NCBI GenBank assembly: GCA_965198825.1
Contig: CBDAQB010000001.1
Location: 434,001-498,000 of the forward strand
Origin: BOG-908 sp965198825
Lineage (GTDB): Bacteria > Pseudomonadota > Alphaproteobacteria > Acetobacterales > Acetobacteraceae
Direction of reading: 5' to 3'
DNA length: 64,000 bases
Positions within the stretch are counted from its first letter, which is position 1; every line of letters begins with the position of its first letter. A model generated the notes under the pieces. That model was given only the letters and a program-made list of their open reading frames with translations. It did not search any database and had not been told where the DNA came from. The position numbers were made by a program, and so were the translations under genes. Below are positions 63,781 to 64,000 of this stretch, piece by piece.

Positions 63781-64000
63781 GTGAGCCATGCGATCGAGGA
63801 TTATGCACTGCTTGGCGATGGCCACACCGCGGCGCTGCTGAATCGCGACGGGTCGATCGATTGGCTGTGCTGGCCCTGCTTCGACGACGATGCCTGCTTT
63901 GCGGCCCTGTTGGGAACAGCGGAAAATGGTCATTGGTCGATTGCGCCGGCGACGCCTGTCACGCAACGCAAACGCCGTTATCAGACCGACACATTAGTCA
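63781..64000 (+). CDS. Glycoside hydrolase family 15 protein, N-terminal fragment
   Basis: A GTG at 63781, 11 nt after the SDR stop, opens a frame that runs off the window. The 73 visible codons read IEDYALLGDGHTAALLNRDGSIDWLC, then WPCFDDDACFAALLG, the canonical start of bacterial GH15 (glucoamylase/trehalase-like) proteins. The catalytic domain is not included. Such enzymes hydrolyse alpha-linked glucose, often trehalose. Confidence 0.85.
   Translation, partial: MSHAIEDYALLGDGHTAALLNRDGSIDWLCWPCFDDDACFAALLGTAENGHWSIAPATPVTQRKRRYQTDTLV

Noticed and set aside
1..64000. Possible CRISPR arrays, insertion sequences, tRNA or rRNA genes
   Set aside because: No regularly spaced repeats, transposase motifs, cloverleaf-like GTTCRA signatures or rRNA-like segments were noticed on reading; a dedicated scan would be needed to exclude them fully.

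Overview
The window looks like a chromosomal segment of a Gram-negative alphaproteobacterium. The lineage calls are inference: an acidophilic Acetobacteraceae-type organism would fit the cytochrome bo3 quinol oxidase, the ndvB-type cyclic glucan synthase followed by pgm, the proton-pumping P-type ATPase and the decarboxylase plus GadC-like antiporter, but nothing here fixes the genus. No rRNA, tRNA, CRISPR array, integrase or insertion sequence was seen.

Positions 1-3,000 hold the edge of an acyl-activation cluster: the C-terminus of an AMP-forming ligase, a FabG-like reductase and a divergent FATP-type acyl-CoA synthetase. Positions 3,000-27,400 are a large Wzx/Wzy-type exopolysaccharide locus. 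It has an initiating sugar-phosphate transferase, a Wzc-like co-polymerase/tyrosine autokinase, WecB and WecC (UDP-ManNAcA supply), a WecG-type transferase fused to an acetyltransferase-like domain, two further GT2 enzymes, a deacetylase, flippase, polymerase, acyltransferase, methyltransferase and two paralogous secreted beta-helix proteins.

Embedded in this locus (8,339-13,106) is a compact unusual amino-acid module: a group II PLP decarboxylase, a heme-oxygenase-like putative diiron oxidase, a MetY-like gamma-replacement enzyme and a MetA-like homoserine acyltransferase. The two halves are divergent, with a striking nested palindrome between them. The MetA-like gene is translationally coupled to the WecG fusion. 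This is the best candidate for an undescribed system: a homoserine-derived non-protein amino acid, possibly an oxyvinylglycine-like compound, or an EPS substituent.

Positions 27,900-33,700 carry a second, atypical PLP decarboxylase in line with a GadC-like antiporter, an outer-membrane beta-barrel and a second APC permease, suggesting amino-acid/amine exchange across both membranes and acid resistance. Positions 33,800-64,000 are an envelope, osmotic and energy block: an MscS channel with a cyclic-nucleotide-binding-like domain, a slipin, a PMA-type H+-ATPase, a PRC-barrel protein, a cyclic beta-1,2-glucan synthase broken by an apparent one-base frameshift, phosphoglucomutase, a 59-residue membrane protein, a NarL-type two-component system divergent from a YfdX protein, cytochrome bo3 (CyoABCD), a DUF2254 protein, an SDR and the start of a GH15 enzyme.

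Two genes (slipin start and glucan synthase) show single-base frame breaks in or near C- or CCG-rich tracts; sequencing error and real mutation cannot be told apart from the sequence alone.
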